The position numbers and the translations under genes were made by a program. DNA of 35,612 bases from assembly GCA_029936315.1 (NCBI GenBank), contig JAPYTD010000009.1, forward strand, positions 1-35,612, in the 5' to 3' direction. Under the pieces are notes generated by a model, which was not told where the DNA came from, searched no databases, and worked only from the letters and a program-made list of their open reading frames with translations. Shown one piece after another: positions 25,750 through 33,470 of this stretch. How positions within the stretch are numbered: position 1 is the first letter of the stretch; every line of letters begins with the position of its first letter. Source of the DNA: Planctomycetota bacterium. Lineage in GTDB: Bacteria; Planctomycetota; UBA1135; UBA2386.

Positions 25750-26283
25750 TCAGGCGGGCAATTGCTGCAGCTTGTCTTGAAGTTGATTCAACGCGGCGCG
25801 CAGCGAGCCGTCGTAGAGCACATTGCCGACATACAGCCGCACGCCCCCGAGTAAATCGGGCACATGGGTAGCAGTCAGCACGACTTGCTTGCCACTCAAG
25901 CGGCACGCAAGTTCTGTCAGGGATTTGAGTTCTTGTTCGTCGAGCGGATGTGCCGACTCGGCAGTGCCCTCGACTTCGCCACGATCGTCCATGTACAATT
26001 CACGGAATGCGGCGGGCAGATCGCAGAGGACCTCAAGGCGACGACGATGCTGGAGCACACCCACCAAGTTGGCGACCAGGTCATGACGACCCGCGGTCAA
26101 CTTCTTAAGGATGCCGACTCGCTCGTCAGCGGCAACATCTGGACTCGTAAGCAAATCACCGGCATGCGGTGCGTGCAGCTCGCCGTGCAACTCGGCCAAG
26201 TCAGAGGCGACGGCATCCGTCACCCCTTTATCCTTAGCCAGCGCAAACAGCGCCGTTGCGTATCGCTTGGCGAGCAGCGTCAT
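25750..26283 (-). CDS. atpH: ATP synthase delta subunit
   Basis: Encodes 177 residues from ATG 26283, sharing one base with the stop of atpF (TGATG). It begins LAKRYATALFALAKDKG, typical of delta/OSCP, and has a helical N-terminal domain and a C-terminal part ending PDLLGGVRLYVGNVLYDGSLRAALNQLQDKL. Delta links the top of F1 to the b stalk. The sequence is diverged in the middle, as usual for this subunit. Confidence 0.93.
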   Translation of the reverse strand: MTLLAKRYATALFALAKDKGVTDAVASDLAELHGELHAPHAGDLLTSPDVAADERVGILKKLTAGRHDLVANLVGVLQHRRRLEVLCDLPAAFRELYMDDRGEVEGTAESAHPLDEQELKSLTELACRLSGKQVVLTATHVPDLLGGVRLYVGNVLYDGSLRAALNQLQDKLQQLPA

Positions 26284-26843
26284 CAGGCTTTCTCCGCACC
26301 TTGCACAAACTGCTCGACAAGCGGCCTGTTCTTGGCTGCATCCACTTCCTGCTGAAGCAACTTGCCGGTCGCCGCGATGGTCAAATCGACGGCGATCGCA
26401 CGGATCTCCTGGACGGCCTGCTGCTTCTCGACGGCAATGGTGTCGCGCGCTTTTTGCAATTCGGCCTTGGCCCGCTCGTCGGCGGCCCGAACGGCTTCGG
26501 CAGCCTGCCGCTCAGCACGCGACATGGCCTCCTCGACCATTCGCTTGGCGTTCGCCTGGGCGTCCGCAAGTTCGCCCTTGGCCTTGTCCATCTGGGCCTC
26601 GGCCTGCAGGCGCGCGACCTCCGCCGCCTTGATGGAATCCTCGACCTTCTGGTCGCGGTTCTCGAGCGCGATGGTGATCGGCCCGTAGACGAACTTCCAC
26701 ATGAAGATCAGACCAACGCCGAACGCGATAAACGTCCAGACCATCGCCCCAGGAGCGAACTCCAGCAGGGCGCTGAGTGGACGCTGCTCATCAGGCTCCT
26801 GAAGAGCAGCAAGAGCGAACGAAATGGTGCTAGCGATGGGCAC
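26283..26843 (-). CDS. atpF: ATP synthase b subunit
   Basis: Encodes 186 residues from GTG 26843, with a GGAGG ribosome binding site about six bases upstream. The single membrane helix at about 33-52 (MVWTFIAFGVGLIFMWKFVY) is followed by a long charged helix rich in Ala, Glu, Lys and Arg (EVARLQAEAQMDKAKGEL ...), the peripheral stalk. About 30 residues precede the membrane helix, a little longer than usual. Only one b-type gene is present in the operon, so the b stalk is likely a homodimer. Confidence 0.94.
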   Translation of the reverse strand: MPIASTISFALAALQEPDEQRPLSALLEFAPGAMVWTFIAFGVGLIFMWKFVYGPITIALENRDQKVEDSIKAAEVARLQAEAQMDKAKGELADAQANAKRMVEEAMSRAERQAAEAVRAADERAKAELQKARDTIAVEKQQAVQEIRAIAVDLTIAATGKLLQQEVDAAKNRPLVEQFVQGAEKA

Positions 26844-26901
26844 GGTGCCTCCGGAAAGCAGTCGACGTGTGGATAAAGAAGTGGGACAGAATGATGCGGG
26901 C

Positions 26902-27207
26902 CTACTGCGTGGCGAGCATCAAACCGATCACCGCGGCAAACAATGCAACACCTTCGACGAAGGCGGCAAAGATCAGAGCAGCGCCCTTGATCGCGCCCTC
27001 GGCTTCCGGTTGACGGGCAATGCCCTCACCGGCAGATCCGCCGATCCGACCAATGCCCATGCCTGCACCTACAGCAGCAAGTCCTGCAGCAAGTCCTGCA
27101 CCGATGCCTGCGCCGTTGTTTCCGGCTTTGGCAAGGGCTTGGGCAGCGGCTTCAACGGCTTCAGCGGCGGCTTTGGCGGCCTCGGGATCCTGGAAGAAAT
27201 CAAGCAT
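26902..27207 (-). CDS. atpE: ATP synthase c subunit with Ala/Glu-rich N-terminal extension
   Basis: Encodes 101 residues from ATG 27207, preceded by GGAG. Helix 1 (GAGIGAGLAAGLAAVGAGMGIG, about 32-53) has the Gly-Ala repeat of c rings, the loop carries ARQPEAEG, and helix 2 carries the ion-binding Glu85 in AAFVEGVALFAAV. No Na+-site Gln or Ser/Thr partner is evident, so proton coupling is likely. Residues 1-30 (MLDFFQDPEAAKAAAEAVEA ...) form an amphipathic, Ala/Glu-rich extension not found in standard 75-85-residue c subunits. No other ATG could give a shorter protein with an intact helix 1. A 12-base unit is tandemly repeated within helix 1 (27074-27097). Confidence 0.94.
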   Translation of the reverse strand: MLDFFQDPEAAKAAAEAVEAAAQALAKAGNNGAGIGAGLAAGLAAVGAGMGIGRIGGSAGEGIARQPEAEGAIKGAALIFAAFVEGVALFAAVIGLMLATQ

Positions 27208-27287
27208 TGGGGGTTCTCCGTACTGAACTAAAGGTCGAAAGGAAGTAAGTGATGTCGCAAACAGTAGATCTCGAGCAACGGGTCGAC

Positions 27288-28319
27288 CTAGTGATCCTGA
27301 TGGATGGACTGGTGGATGAAGTTGATGCTCAAGAACGTGAAGATGTAGGCCTGCAATAGGGTGACGAAGGCCTCGATGATGTAGATGAAGATCGCCAATC
27401 CAACGCACGGCAAAGCCGTCAGATAGGATGTGATCTCGCCACCCTGCATCTTGGTAAACAAGAATATCAAGCCAATCGCAGCGGCGATGACAAGGTGGCC
27501 CGAAAGCATGTTCGCGAACAGGCGAATGGTCAGTGCAAACGGTTTGATGCCCAGACTGACGAACTCAATCACGAACATCAGCGGCAGCAACGGAGTTGGC
27601 AAGCCGTGGGGAATCAACCCCTTGAAGAAGCCGAAGAAACCGTTCTTCTTGATGCCAAGGCCCAACATCATCGCCAGCGTGATGAGGGCAAAAGGTGCCG
27701 TCACGAAGGGCGTGCCGGTCGCCGTGTAGATCGCGAACGGGGTCGGATGTTCAGTAGATCCATGTCCAATGCTCGGAATCAATCCGATGACATTCTGGAA
27801 CACGAGGAAGAAGAACAAGAAGAAGAAGAACGGCACGAACGCACGCCCATCTTCTTTGCCCATCACCGAGTAAACCATCTCATCACGCACCCACAGGCAG
27901 AAGCCTCGCATGATGCGTGTGAACCGATTGGCGCGGCCGCTCCGAAAACTCAACAAAACCGGCAAGAACACCGCGAACATCAGGCCCAGACAAACCCACT
28001 GCCACGGATGCACGTTGTAAATCGTCCAAATGCCGTGCTGCCTTGGGTTGTCCTTGGTCTTCTCGGCTTTCAGCCAAATCGGATACGGCACACTGTGCTC
28101 GAACTGGATCTTGAAGATCTGCGCGCTCGACATCTTTAGCGTATGACGCTCTGGATGCCCGTGCGCCGCAGCATCCGCCGCGTGCGAATCCGGGGATTGC
28201 GTCGCAACTGCCGCCTGCGCACCTTCGTCACCAGCACCCCGCTCGCCCCCCTGCGCCGGCAATACCACCGTCGCCAAAAGGCACAACCAGATCGTGATCA
28301 GGAGTCGCTTGGCGAGCAT
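27288..28319 (-). CDS. atpB: ATP synthase a subunit with N-terminal signal peptide
   Basis: Encodes 343 residues from ATG 28319. It starts with a signal peptide (LLITIWLCLLATVVLPAQ) and a hydrophilic, His-rich periplasmic stretch to about residue 95. Then come about five to six membrane helices. Arg266 in LTIRLFANMLSGH is the essential proton-channel arginine. Long a subunits with a cleavable leader are known in Bacteroidota and some other phyla. It lies 80 bases upstream of atpE. Low-complexity FFFFLFFFLVFQN marks one helix. Confidence 0.95.
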   Translation of the reverse strand: MLAKRLLITIWLCLLATVVLPAQGGERGAGDEGAQAAVATQSPDSHAADAAAHGHPERHTLKMSSAQIFKIQFEHSVPYPIWLKAEKTKDNPRQHGIWTIYNVHPWQWVCLGLMFAVFLPVLLSFRSGRANRFTRIMRGFCLWVRDEMVYSVMGKEDGRAFVPFFFFLFFFLVFQNVIGLIPSIGHGSTEHPTPFAIYTATGTPFVTAPFALITLAMMLGLGIKKNGFFGFFKGLIPHGLPTPLLPLMFVIEFVSLGIKPFALTIRLFANMLSGHLVIAAAIGLIFLFTKMQGGEITSYLTALPCVGLAIFIYIIEAFVTLLQAYIFTFLSINFIHQSIHQDH

Positions 28320-28383
28320 GGAGAGGATGTGAGGCGGGGTAAGTGGTGTGGAAGCGGGCTGGAATGACTAGCAGTAACCGGCA

Positions 28384-29016
28384 CTAATCAGTTCTGGCTC
28401 GACGCCGCAGACTGCGCGCAATCGATGCCGCCGTGGTCAATTGCAGGACCAGGGATGCACCGGCGAAGGTCACGGCAAAGCTTGTGAGATCGACGAATTT
28501 CACGTCGGCTGCGACTTCGTCAATTCGAAGCGGAAAAGCACGTAGCGCGAACACGCCGATCGTCAGCACGACCAGCTTGGCGCCAAACGCTGCGGCCATG
28601 AGGCCTTGCAGGCGCAGGCCTTCAAGCTGGGCCGTCAGGGCGGCGTCGCCACCGACCGCGGCGGTCCGGCGGGCGGTGAGCAGGCCATTCAGCCAGACCG
28701 AAATGATGGCCGCGAACACTGCCGCGCCCAGGCCGACCATGAAGTATGGCTGGGAGCCGCTAAGTTTGGCTTCCCCGCGGAAGACCAACAACCAGGTCAG
28801 CACGGCCGGCACTGCGAGCACCAGCAAACCAGAGCCGAGGGCACGCGCCAATGCGCCAGATGTCAAGCCGCCAGATGTCATGCCGTGCGTCCCCCGCGAA
28901 CCAGTAGTCTGCGAACCAGTAGCCTGCGAACCTGAAGCGTCCAGACTCGACGACGCAGCAACCGCGCCAGCTTGAGCGGCGGAACCTGTTGGGTTTGTCG
29001 AGGAGGTCGAGGGCAT
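28384..29016 (-). CDS. AtpI-like membrane protein with repeat-rich N-terminus
   Basis: Encodes 210 residues from ATG 29016, two bases after the AtpZ-like stop. Residues 1-55 are Ser/Thr/Gly/Ala-rich and contain the pentapeptide repeat GSQAT-GSQTT-GSRGT. Four membrane helices follow (about 59-79, 91-114, 139-158 and 175-197). Position between the AtpZ-like gene and atpB, and the four-helix layout, match AtpI, which helps assemble the c ring. Sequence identity to AtpI is not obvious by eye, so the name rests mainly on context. Confidence 0.6.
   Translation of the reverse strand: MPSTSSTNPTGSAAQAGAVAASSSLDASGSQATGSQTTGSRGTHGMTSGGLTSGALARALGSGLLVLAVPAVLTWLLVFRGEAKLSGSQPYFMVGLGAAVFAAIISVWLNGLLTARRTAAVGGDAALTAQLEGLRLQGLMAAAFGAKLVVLTIGVFALRAFPLRIDEVAADVKFVDLTSFAVTFAGASLVLQLTTAASIARSLRRRARTD
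28896..28940. repeat. 15-base tandem repeat inside the AtpI-like gene
   Basis: GCGAACCAGTAGTCT is followed by GCGAACCAGTAGCCT and a third diverged copy. The first two differ at one base. They encode the GSQAT/GSQTT/GSRGT pentapeptides. A second pair of 15-base units built on GCCAGATGTCA lies just before, from about 28851. Confidence 0.85.
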
Positions 29017-29018
29017 AG

Positions 29019-29336
29019 TCAGCCGGGGGGCGGCGGGCCGTTGGCAGTCGTATCTTCGTGCGCTGGCTCGTTGGAATCCGCAGCTTTGTTCGACTCTGAG
29101 GCCTTGTTGGACTCAGTCGGCCAAGGCCACTTCTCAGGCATCAACACCCGAACCATGTGCAGGACACTTCCCAGGATGCCTGCAGCCACACAAAGGAGCA
29201 GCAACCAAGGTTTGGTGCCGAACTGTGCGTCTAACCACAAGCCGCCGTAGGCAAACAGCCCTACTGACACCCCCATCGTGAGCCCCACGCCCGTTGCGCG
29301 ACGACTTTCTGGGAGGTTTCCGATCAGGTGTCTCAT
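29019..29336 (-). CDS. AtpZ/AtpI-type ATP synthase-associated membrane protein
   Basis: Encodes 105 residues from ATG 29336; ATG 29372 is an alternative, 12 codons earlier. Two membrane helices at about 15-32 and 42-62 (GVGLTMGVSVGLFAYGGLWLD and KPWLLLLCVAAGILGSVLHM) match the AtpI_2/AtpZ family, which includes putative Ca/Mg channel subunits and c-ring assembly factors. The cytoplasmic tail is hydrophilic and repeat-like (SNKASE-SNKAAD-SNEP), with 18-base units at 29071-29124. It is the first gene of the ATP synthase operon. Confidence 0.75.
   Translation of the reverse strand: MRHLIGNLPESRRATGVGLTMGVSVGLFAYGGLWLDAQFGTKPWLLLLCVAAGILGSVLHMVRVLMPEKWPWPTESNKASESNKAADSNEPAHEDTTANGPPPPG
29071..29124. 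repeat. Diverged 18-base tandem repeat in the AtpZ-like tail
   Basis: Three 18-base units starting TTGGAATCCG, TTCGACTCTG and TTGGACTCAG encode the SNKA-type hexapeptide repeat in the hydrophilic tail. Confidence 0.6.
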
Positions 29337-29501
29337 CTCCACCGCGCCAGCGAGGTCGACGAGGGCGAGCATGCTAGCAACCGCCCCCGGCACAGCGCAA
29401 CGCTGCGTCCGCCATTTTCTTTGGTCAAGAATGCACCGCCCAGTGCCACTACCCCCGCGACGCACCGGGAGGTCCGGGGGCCGTCGCATCAAGGAGAACC
29501 A

Positions 29502-30605
29502 ATGCCTAAGTGTCGAACCGTTGATCGCATGATCCCGTCCCTCTTCCTGCTCGTGCTGGCCACTGATCTGAGCGCCCAGCAACCACTTGCCGTCTCCCCG
29601 GGTGACCGCACGGCGCTTGAGGGCAGTTCGTATACCCACTATCCACTCGGCCGCCACCACGCCCGGGTGCAGACACTGCACGATGACGTTCCGGCTGGCT
29701 CCCTGATCACCGCCCACGCCTACCGCCGCGACGCGATCGGGGTGCGCGGCCAGATTGCCAGCTTGCAAAGCGACTTGCAGGTGACGCTATCGATCTCCCC
29801 CAACCCAGCCGCCCAGGCATCGTCGAGCTTCGTCAACAACATCGGCCCCAACCCAGTGGTCACCCTGCCGCGCACGATCCTGTCGTTCCCAGGCACCGAT
29901 CGCCCGGCGCTCGATCCGGCCCCAAGGTTTGAACTGATGATTCCGTACGCGGTACCGTTCTTGGTTCCGGCCACCGGCGGCACGCTCTGCGTCGACGTCG
30001 AGGTGTTTGGCAACCAGACCATCAACGGCAGCAACCAGAACTTCAGCATCTACCTCGACGCGCACCAACAGTATAGCGACGGCCGCGCAGTGCAGCCCGG
30101 GTTCCGCTTTGGCCAGGGCTGCCCCGCCTCCGGCCAGACCGCCGACAGCTACGCCAACCTGGACCTGTGGCGAATGGCGAACGGCACCACCGAGCTCGAC
30201 GTCTCCATCCGCGACGGCGTTGCCGACTCGGGCAGCGGCACGACGCGTGCGTTCTTGACGATGGGGCTCAGCCTCGCGGGCAGCCCGTGGCCGATGCGTG
30301 CCGACTGCCCCTTCTGGAGCTCGTCTGAGACGTGGTTCTTGCTGCCAGGGACGATGACGAACAGCGGCGACTACGACGGCGTCCTGCAAGCGCAGCCGCT
30401 ACTGCCGCCGGGCTTTCGCATCTGGATGCAAGCCGGCTCGATCGACCTGAGTACCGTCGACATGGCGTTCAGTGATGGCATCACGCTGGTCACGCAGCCC
30501 TACGGCAGCTTGCCGATCCCATGCGCACGTATCGCCAACGGCAGCAACCAGGCAGCCACGTCCGGCTCGGTCTCTAACTCGGTCCCGGTGATGGCGTTCT
30601 TCTAG
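29502..30605 (+). CDS. Secreted hypothetical protein, planctomycete type
   Basis: Encodes 367 residues from ATG 29502, preceded by AAGGAG at good spacing; a second ATG at 29529 lies closer to the hydrophobic core. The signal peptide is MIPSLFLLVLATDLSAQ. The mature part is beta-rich, with few charged residues and many Ser, Thr, Asn and Gly (NGTTELDVSIRDGVADSGS, LCVDVEVFGNQTINGSNQN). The layout resembles extracellular beta-sandwich proteins of planctomycetes. No catalytic motif is visible, and no family is recognised. It is divergent from the ATP synthase operon. Confidence 0.75.
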   Translation: MPKCRTVDRMIPSLFLLVLATDLSAQQPLAVSPGDRTALEGSSYTHYPLGRHHARVQTLHDDVPAGSLITAHAYRRDAIGVRGQIASLQSDLQVTLSISPNPAAQASSSFVNNIGPNPVVTLPRTILSFPGTDRPALDPAPRFELMIPYAVPFLVPATGGTLCVDVEVFGNQTINGSNQNFSIYLDAHQQYSDGRAVQPGFRFGQGCPASGQTADSYANLDLWRMANGTTELDVSIRDGVADSGSGTTRAFLTMGLSLAGSPWPMRADCPFWSSSETWFLLPGTMTNSGDYDGVLQAQPLLPPGFRIWMQAGSIDLSTVDMAFSDGITLVTQPYGSLPIPCARIANGSNQAATSGSVSNSVPVMAFF

Positions 30606-30620
30606 AGCCAACACACCGCT

Positions 30621-30677
30621 GCCCGGCCCCTATTTACTGCGTGGGGCGAACGACGGAACGAGGTGCTGGGGCCGGGC
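30621..30677 (+). terminator. Long-loop inverted repeat after the secreted protein gene
   Basis: GCCCGGCCCC at 30621-30630 is perfectly complementary to GGGGCCGGGC at 30668-30677, with 37 bases between them. It begins 15 bases after the stop at 30605, so it may end that transcript. It has no T-run. Confidence 0.4.
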
Positions 30678-30708
30678 GGCACTTACTGGAACAACCCAAA
30701 GAACCAAC

Positions 30709-30734
30709 CCAGTGCCGCAATCCAGTGCCGCAAG
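30709..30734. repeat. 13-base tandem duplication
   Basis: CCAGTGCCGCAAT is followed immediately by CCAGTGCCGCAAG. It lies next to the 14-base palindrome. Confidence 0.8.
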
Positions 30735-30747
30735 TTGGCGCGCCAAC
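30734..30747. other. 14-bp perfect palindrome
   Basis: GTTGGCGCGCCAAC is its own reverse complement. It abuts the 13-base tandem repeat. It could be a protein-binding site or chance in GC-rich DNA. Confidence 0.5.
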
Positions 30748-30828
30748 AAGCGACACTCCGGAATCGGAGAACTCGCACCACATGTATCGATCGGATTCGC
30801 GCGTCAGCCAGGCCCCATGCGTGCGCCA

Positions 30829-30966
30829 CTACGCCTGGTCCGCCGCGACATTGGTCGCCCACTGCACACCAGTCAAGGGCCCAATCGGCGTCGCCGCCAA
30901 CACCCCGATGATGCTGATCACGATCAGCAACTCAATCAACGTAAACCCATTGGTTCGATTTCTCAT
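30829..30966 (-). pseudogene. Prepilin N-terminal remnant
   Basis: From ATG 30966 a 45-residue frame begins MRNRTNGFTLIELLIVISII, the class III signal and hydrophobic helix of type IV pilin/pseudopilin proteins, with the G-F processing site after residue 7. After VLAAT the conserved continuation is lost and the frame stops at TAG 30829-30831. A different frame stays open to a TAA at 30683-30685, ending in the hydrophobic LRHWIAALGWFFGLFQ, so a frameshift is one explanation. Codon choice differs from the intact pilin gene at 31670, so it is not a recent copy of it. Confidence 0.65.
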
Positions 30967-31187
30967 AGGAAGCACCTCGTGCTCCTACCGACCCCGATTC
31001 CACTTCCCCGTCAGTTAAATCACCCCAACCAGTTACCTGACACCGCGATGGTGAAATACGACGCTCCTCGCGACCATCACTGCCGGGTTAACGAGTCGTC
31101 ATGCCGGCAAAAAAAATACAACCGCCTATGATATAGACGCCAGCTTGACACTTGCGCCACGCCACCAACGGCGGCAATCTTCCCAAT

Positions 31188-31526
31188 ATGGCAAAAAAGA
31201 AAGGTAGAGGCCGCCCCACCAACCCAAACTCCAAATCAGGCAAGATCCGCGCACTGCTGAGGTCTGACCTGACCGTCGCCCAAATCGCGAAGAAGACGGG
31301 GGCCACCGTGGCGCTCGTCTACAACGTCAAGGCGAAGGCTAGTGGTGCGAAGAAGAAGAAGCGGGCCAGCGCTGGCAAGAAGCGAGGCCCCGGCCGGCCG
31401 CGGAAGGCGAAGGGCATGGATGCACTTGGTGGCATTCTGGCGGCCGTTCAGAGCGCCGAGAAGGATCGCGTTCGCATGCGTGCGGCGCTGGAAAAGATCT
31501 CTGCGATCATCCAAAACGCGATCTAG
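31188..31526 (+). CDS. Small AT-hook/helix-turn-helix DNA-binding protein
   Basis: Encodes 112 residues from ATG 31188. It is strongly basic. Residues 6-10 (GRGRP) and 66-73 (RGPGRPRK) are AT-hook cores that bind the minor groove of AT-rich DNA. Between them residues 29-48 (TVAQIAKKTGATVALVYNVK) form a helix-turn-helix of the kind found in resolvase and sigma factor-like proteins. A Lys/Ala-rich linker (about 49-65) follows. The C-terminal 35 residues form an amphipathic helix (LGGILAAVQSAEKDRVRMRAALEKI) suited to dimerisation. It may be a nucleoid-associated or local regulatory protein. Repeats and a palindrome follow its stop. No named family recognised. Confidence 0.72.
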   Translation: MAKKKGRGRPTNPNSKSGKIRALLRSDLTVAQIAKKTGATVALVYNVKAKASGAKKKKRASAGKKRGPGRPRKAKGMDALGGILAAVQSAEKDRVRMRAALEKISAIIQNAI

Positions 31527-31539
31527 TCGCTACGGCGAC

Positions 31540-31564
31540 GATTCCGCGGCCGTGATTCCGCGGC
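31540..31564. repeat. Two copies of GATTCCGCGGC, 14-base period
   Basis: GATTCCGCGGC at 31540-31550 recurs at 31554-31564. It lies just after the AT-hook/HTH gene and runs into the 16-bp palindrome. Confidence 0.75.
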
Positions 31565-31578
31565 AGTAAGCTTACTGC
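31563..31578. promoter_or_regulatory. 16-bp perfect palindrome
   Basis: GCAGTAAGCTTACTGC is its own reverse complement. There is no loop and no T-run, so it looks more like an operator than a terminator. It lies 37 bases past the AT-hook/HTH stop. Confidence 0.45.
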
Positions 31579-31638
31579 AGTGATCGACGCGAAACGCGGG
31601 CGGGATCTATCCGCGCCGGCCATCTCGGCCACGCGTCA

Positions 31639-31659
31639 AGCGCGCGTCGCATGCGCGCT
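31639..31659. terminator. Small GC hairpin between convergent genes
   Basis: AGCGCGC at 31639-31645 pairs with GCGCGCT at 31653-31659 around a seven-base loop. It lies 11 bases beyond the pilin-like gene's stop and could act on either strand. It has no T-run. Confidence 0.35.
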
Positions 31660-31669
31660 CGCGATCCGC

Positions 31670-32320
31670 TTAGTTGTCCAGCTTTTGGCACTCGGGCAAC
31701 GGGCTATTTGGCCCCCATGTCTCCATCGGCTGCTCCACATCGAAGTCGCCGAGGCCGCAGCGACCCACCAAGTCCTGGTAACTGTAGGAGCGCACGTTGC
31801 CACCGTTGAACAACACGTTGACCGTGCCGTCGGTGAACGTCCAGACGCCTTCGTTGTCGGTCGCCATCCAAGCTTCCTGGGCGCCTTGCGTTGCCGTGCG
31901 CAGATGCTTGCGGGCGCGGCCAACATAGTGCGTGTCAGTCGACATCGTGGACGCGAGATCCGGCCACGGCTCTTCGCCAATCTCGATGCGGCTGCGCTGC
32001 GCCCGATAGTCGGGATCGTTATCGCGCGAACCCGGTGAGAAGTAGAGGTCGAAGTTCTCTTCGGTGTGATCGAAGATCTTCGACGTCCAGGTCGACAAAA
32101 CGAATTTGTAGCCGCCCTCGTGCGGCAACGCTTTCTTGTGGGCTCGCTTGTAGAGCTCCATCCACGTGTAGTGGGTCCTCAGCTGGAACGTATCGGCTGA
32201 GGCGTTGGCGGCAGCGCGTGACTCAAGCACACGGGGCAACAGAACGGCTGCCAGCACACCAATGATGCTGATGACGATGAGGAGTTCGATCAGCGTAAAG
32301 CCAGACTGGGATCGGCGCAT
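31670..32320 (-). CDS. Type IV prepilin-like/pseudopilin protein
   Basis: Encodes 216 residues from ATG 32320. MRRSQSGFTLIELLIVISII is a class III signal, with cleavage after Gly7 by prepilin peptidase and the conserved Glu at +5. The sequence after the helix (LPRVLESRAAANASADTFQLRTHY) is typical of GspG/PilE-like and planctomycete DUF1559-type proteins. The globular part has no recognised domain; it contains GVWTFTDGTVNVLFNGG, which resembles the end of the secretion-type pseudopilins. It stands alone, with no pilus assembly genes nearby. Confidence 0.82.
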   Translation of the reverse strand: MRRSQSGFTLIELLIVISIIGVLAAVLLPRVLESRAAANASADTFQLRTHYTWMELYKRAHKKALPHEGGYKFVLSTWTSKIFDHTEENFDLYFSPGSRDNDPDYRAQRSRIEIGEEPWPDLASTMSTDTHYVGRARKHLRTATQGAQEAWMATDNEGVWTFTDGTVNVLFNGGNVRSYSYQDLVGRCGLGDFDVEQPMETWGPNSPLPECQKLDN

Positions 32321-32435
32321 AATGAGGCGGTCTCGCGGGTATCAGGACTCAGAAGGGGGTCCCGACCAGTCTAGTGGCAGGTGCCGCTCTTGGGAACGGC
32401 CGGCAGCATTTGTGCCCGCGAGGGCCTGTCAGCGA

Positions 32436-33317
32436 CTAGTTGCCGCCGTTGCCGGTCTCGTTGCCCGTTCCCGAGGCGGGCGGCACAACGACCGGAACTG
32501 CCGTCGTCGTTGGCACCTCAACAACGGCGCTCGAGTTCTCACTGGCTTGCTCGGTCGCGCTGGACTGCTCGGCTTCGGCAGTTTCGGGCGTCGGGATCAG
32601 CGCCGGGCTTTGGGTCTCTTCGGCCTTTACTTCGGGCAGTGACGCCTCGGGCTGCTCCGGCTCGGACTGGTCTTGAAGCTTCGTTTCGCCACCTGGCTCT
32701 GCGAGGCTGCTGAGACCGTTCTCTTTCTGGTAGCTGGCTGCGAAGAAGGTGTCGCCACCGTATTCGCCCCACCACTGACGCCAGCGAAGCACAGCGAGCT
32801 GCAGTTCGTTCTGGTTCGGGGTGAGATGGTCGTAGCCAAAGTCGTGACCGGTCGCCGACTTCAGGGCCTCGTGGCACATGAAGCGCACTTCTTTGCGATC
32901 ACTGTCCAAGCCTTCGATCAGCCTGGGCGATTGCTCCAGATCGCCCATGATCACCAGCGTGCGGCACGCTTCGAGGCTGACGCTCGCTTCGCTGTCGGTG
33001 ACGAGCTGGCGCAGGTCATTGACGGTGCGGCGATCGCGCAGGCGACCAAGCACCCAGCAACACGAGCTTCGCACTTTGGGGCTCTCGGCATTCAGGCCAC
33101 GCAGCAGAGCGGGAATGGTCTGCTCGCCAGCCTGATGCAACCACAGAAGGTTCTGTAGCAGCTCATCGCGGTGCTGGAACGGGATCTGATCGATGCGCTG
33201 GTTGATCTCCGAACTCATCAGCGAGTTGGGTTGCTGATAGGGGCTGACGGTGTTCTCGGTAGTCGAGCACGAAGCCAGGGCGAACAACAGGGTGGCAGCG
33301 GTGACCGCGATCCTCAT
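32436..33317 (-). CDS. HEAT-repeat lipoprotein with acidic disordered tail
   Basis: Encodes 293 residues from ATG 33317, preceded by GAGGA; 50 upstream in-frame codons look non-coding. The leader MRIAVTAATLLFALAS ends in a lipobox, with Cys17 as the lipidated residue. Residues about 52-165 form three HEAT-like helical pairs (QTIPALLRGLNAESPKVRSSC, TVNDLRQLVTDSEASVSLEAC, QSPRLIEGLDSDRKEVRFMC). Then LAVLRWRQWWGEYGG, and a tail of about 80 residues rich in Glu, Pro, Ser and Thr, likely disordered. It probably acts as a scaffold in the cell envelope. Function unknown. Confidence 0.8.
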   Translation of the reverse strand: MRIAVTAATLLFALASCSTTENTVSPYQQPNSLMSSEINQRIDQIPFQHRDELLQNLLWLHQAGEQTIPALLRGLNAESPKVRSSCCWVLGRLRDRRTVNDLRQLVTDSEASVSLEACRTLVIMGDLEQSPRLIEGLDSDRKEVRFMCHEALKSATGHDFGYDHLTPNQNELQLAVLRWRQWWGEYGGDTFFAASYQKENGLSSLAEPGGETKLQDQSEPEQPEASLPEVKAEETQSPALIPTPETAEAEQSSATEQASENSSAVVEVPTTTAVPVVVPPASGTGNETGNGGN

Positions 33318-33470
33318 ATTTTCCTCATCAAATGCTGGAGTATCGGAGGCGGTCTGCCCCCGTGCAGCACTCATCGGTCCCTGCCAAGGCTGACTTGAGC
33401 AACCCATGGGATTTGTCTGAAGAATCGGACTCCTCCGGGCCGGTTGGCGGGACCAGGGCCATGGCAACGC

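Larger units (their letters stand above)
30606..31187. other. 582-base spacer with hairpin, repeats, palindrome and prepilin remnant
   Basis: Features listed separately are the inverted repeat at 30621-30677, the 13-base tandem repeat at 30709-30734, the palindrome at 30734-30747 and the prepilin N-terminal remnant at 30829-30966. From 30967 to 31187 the sequence is AT-richer, with an A-run near 31109-31116 and TATGATATAGA at 31127-31137. A TTGACA at 31145 has no matching -10 element. No other gene is seen. Confidence 0.6.

Noticed and set aside
31145..31150. Perfect TTGACA before the AT-hook/HTH gene
   Set aside because: No -10-like hexamer at 16-18 bases downstream, so it is not called a promoter.
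31563..31578. Palindrome as a terminator
   Set aside because: It has no loop and no T-run, so it was listed as a possible operator instead.
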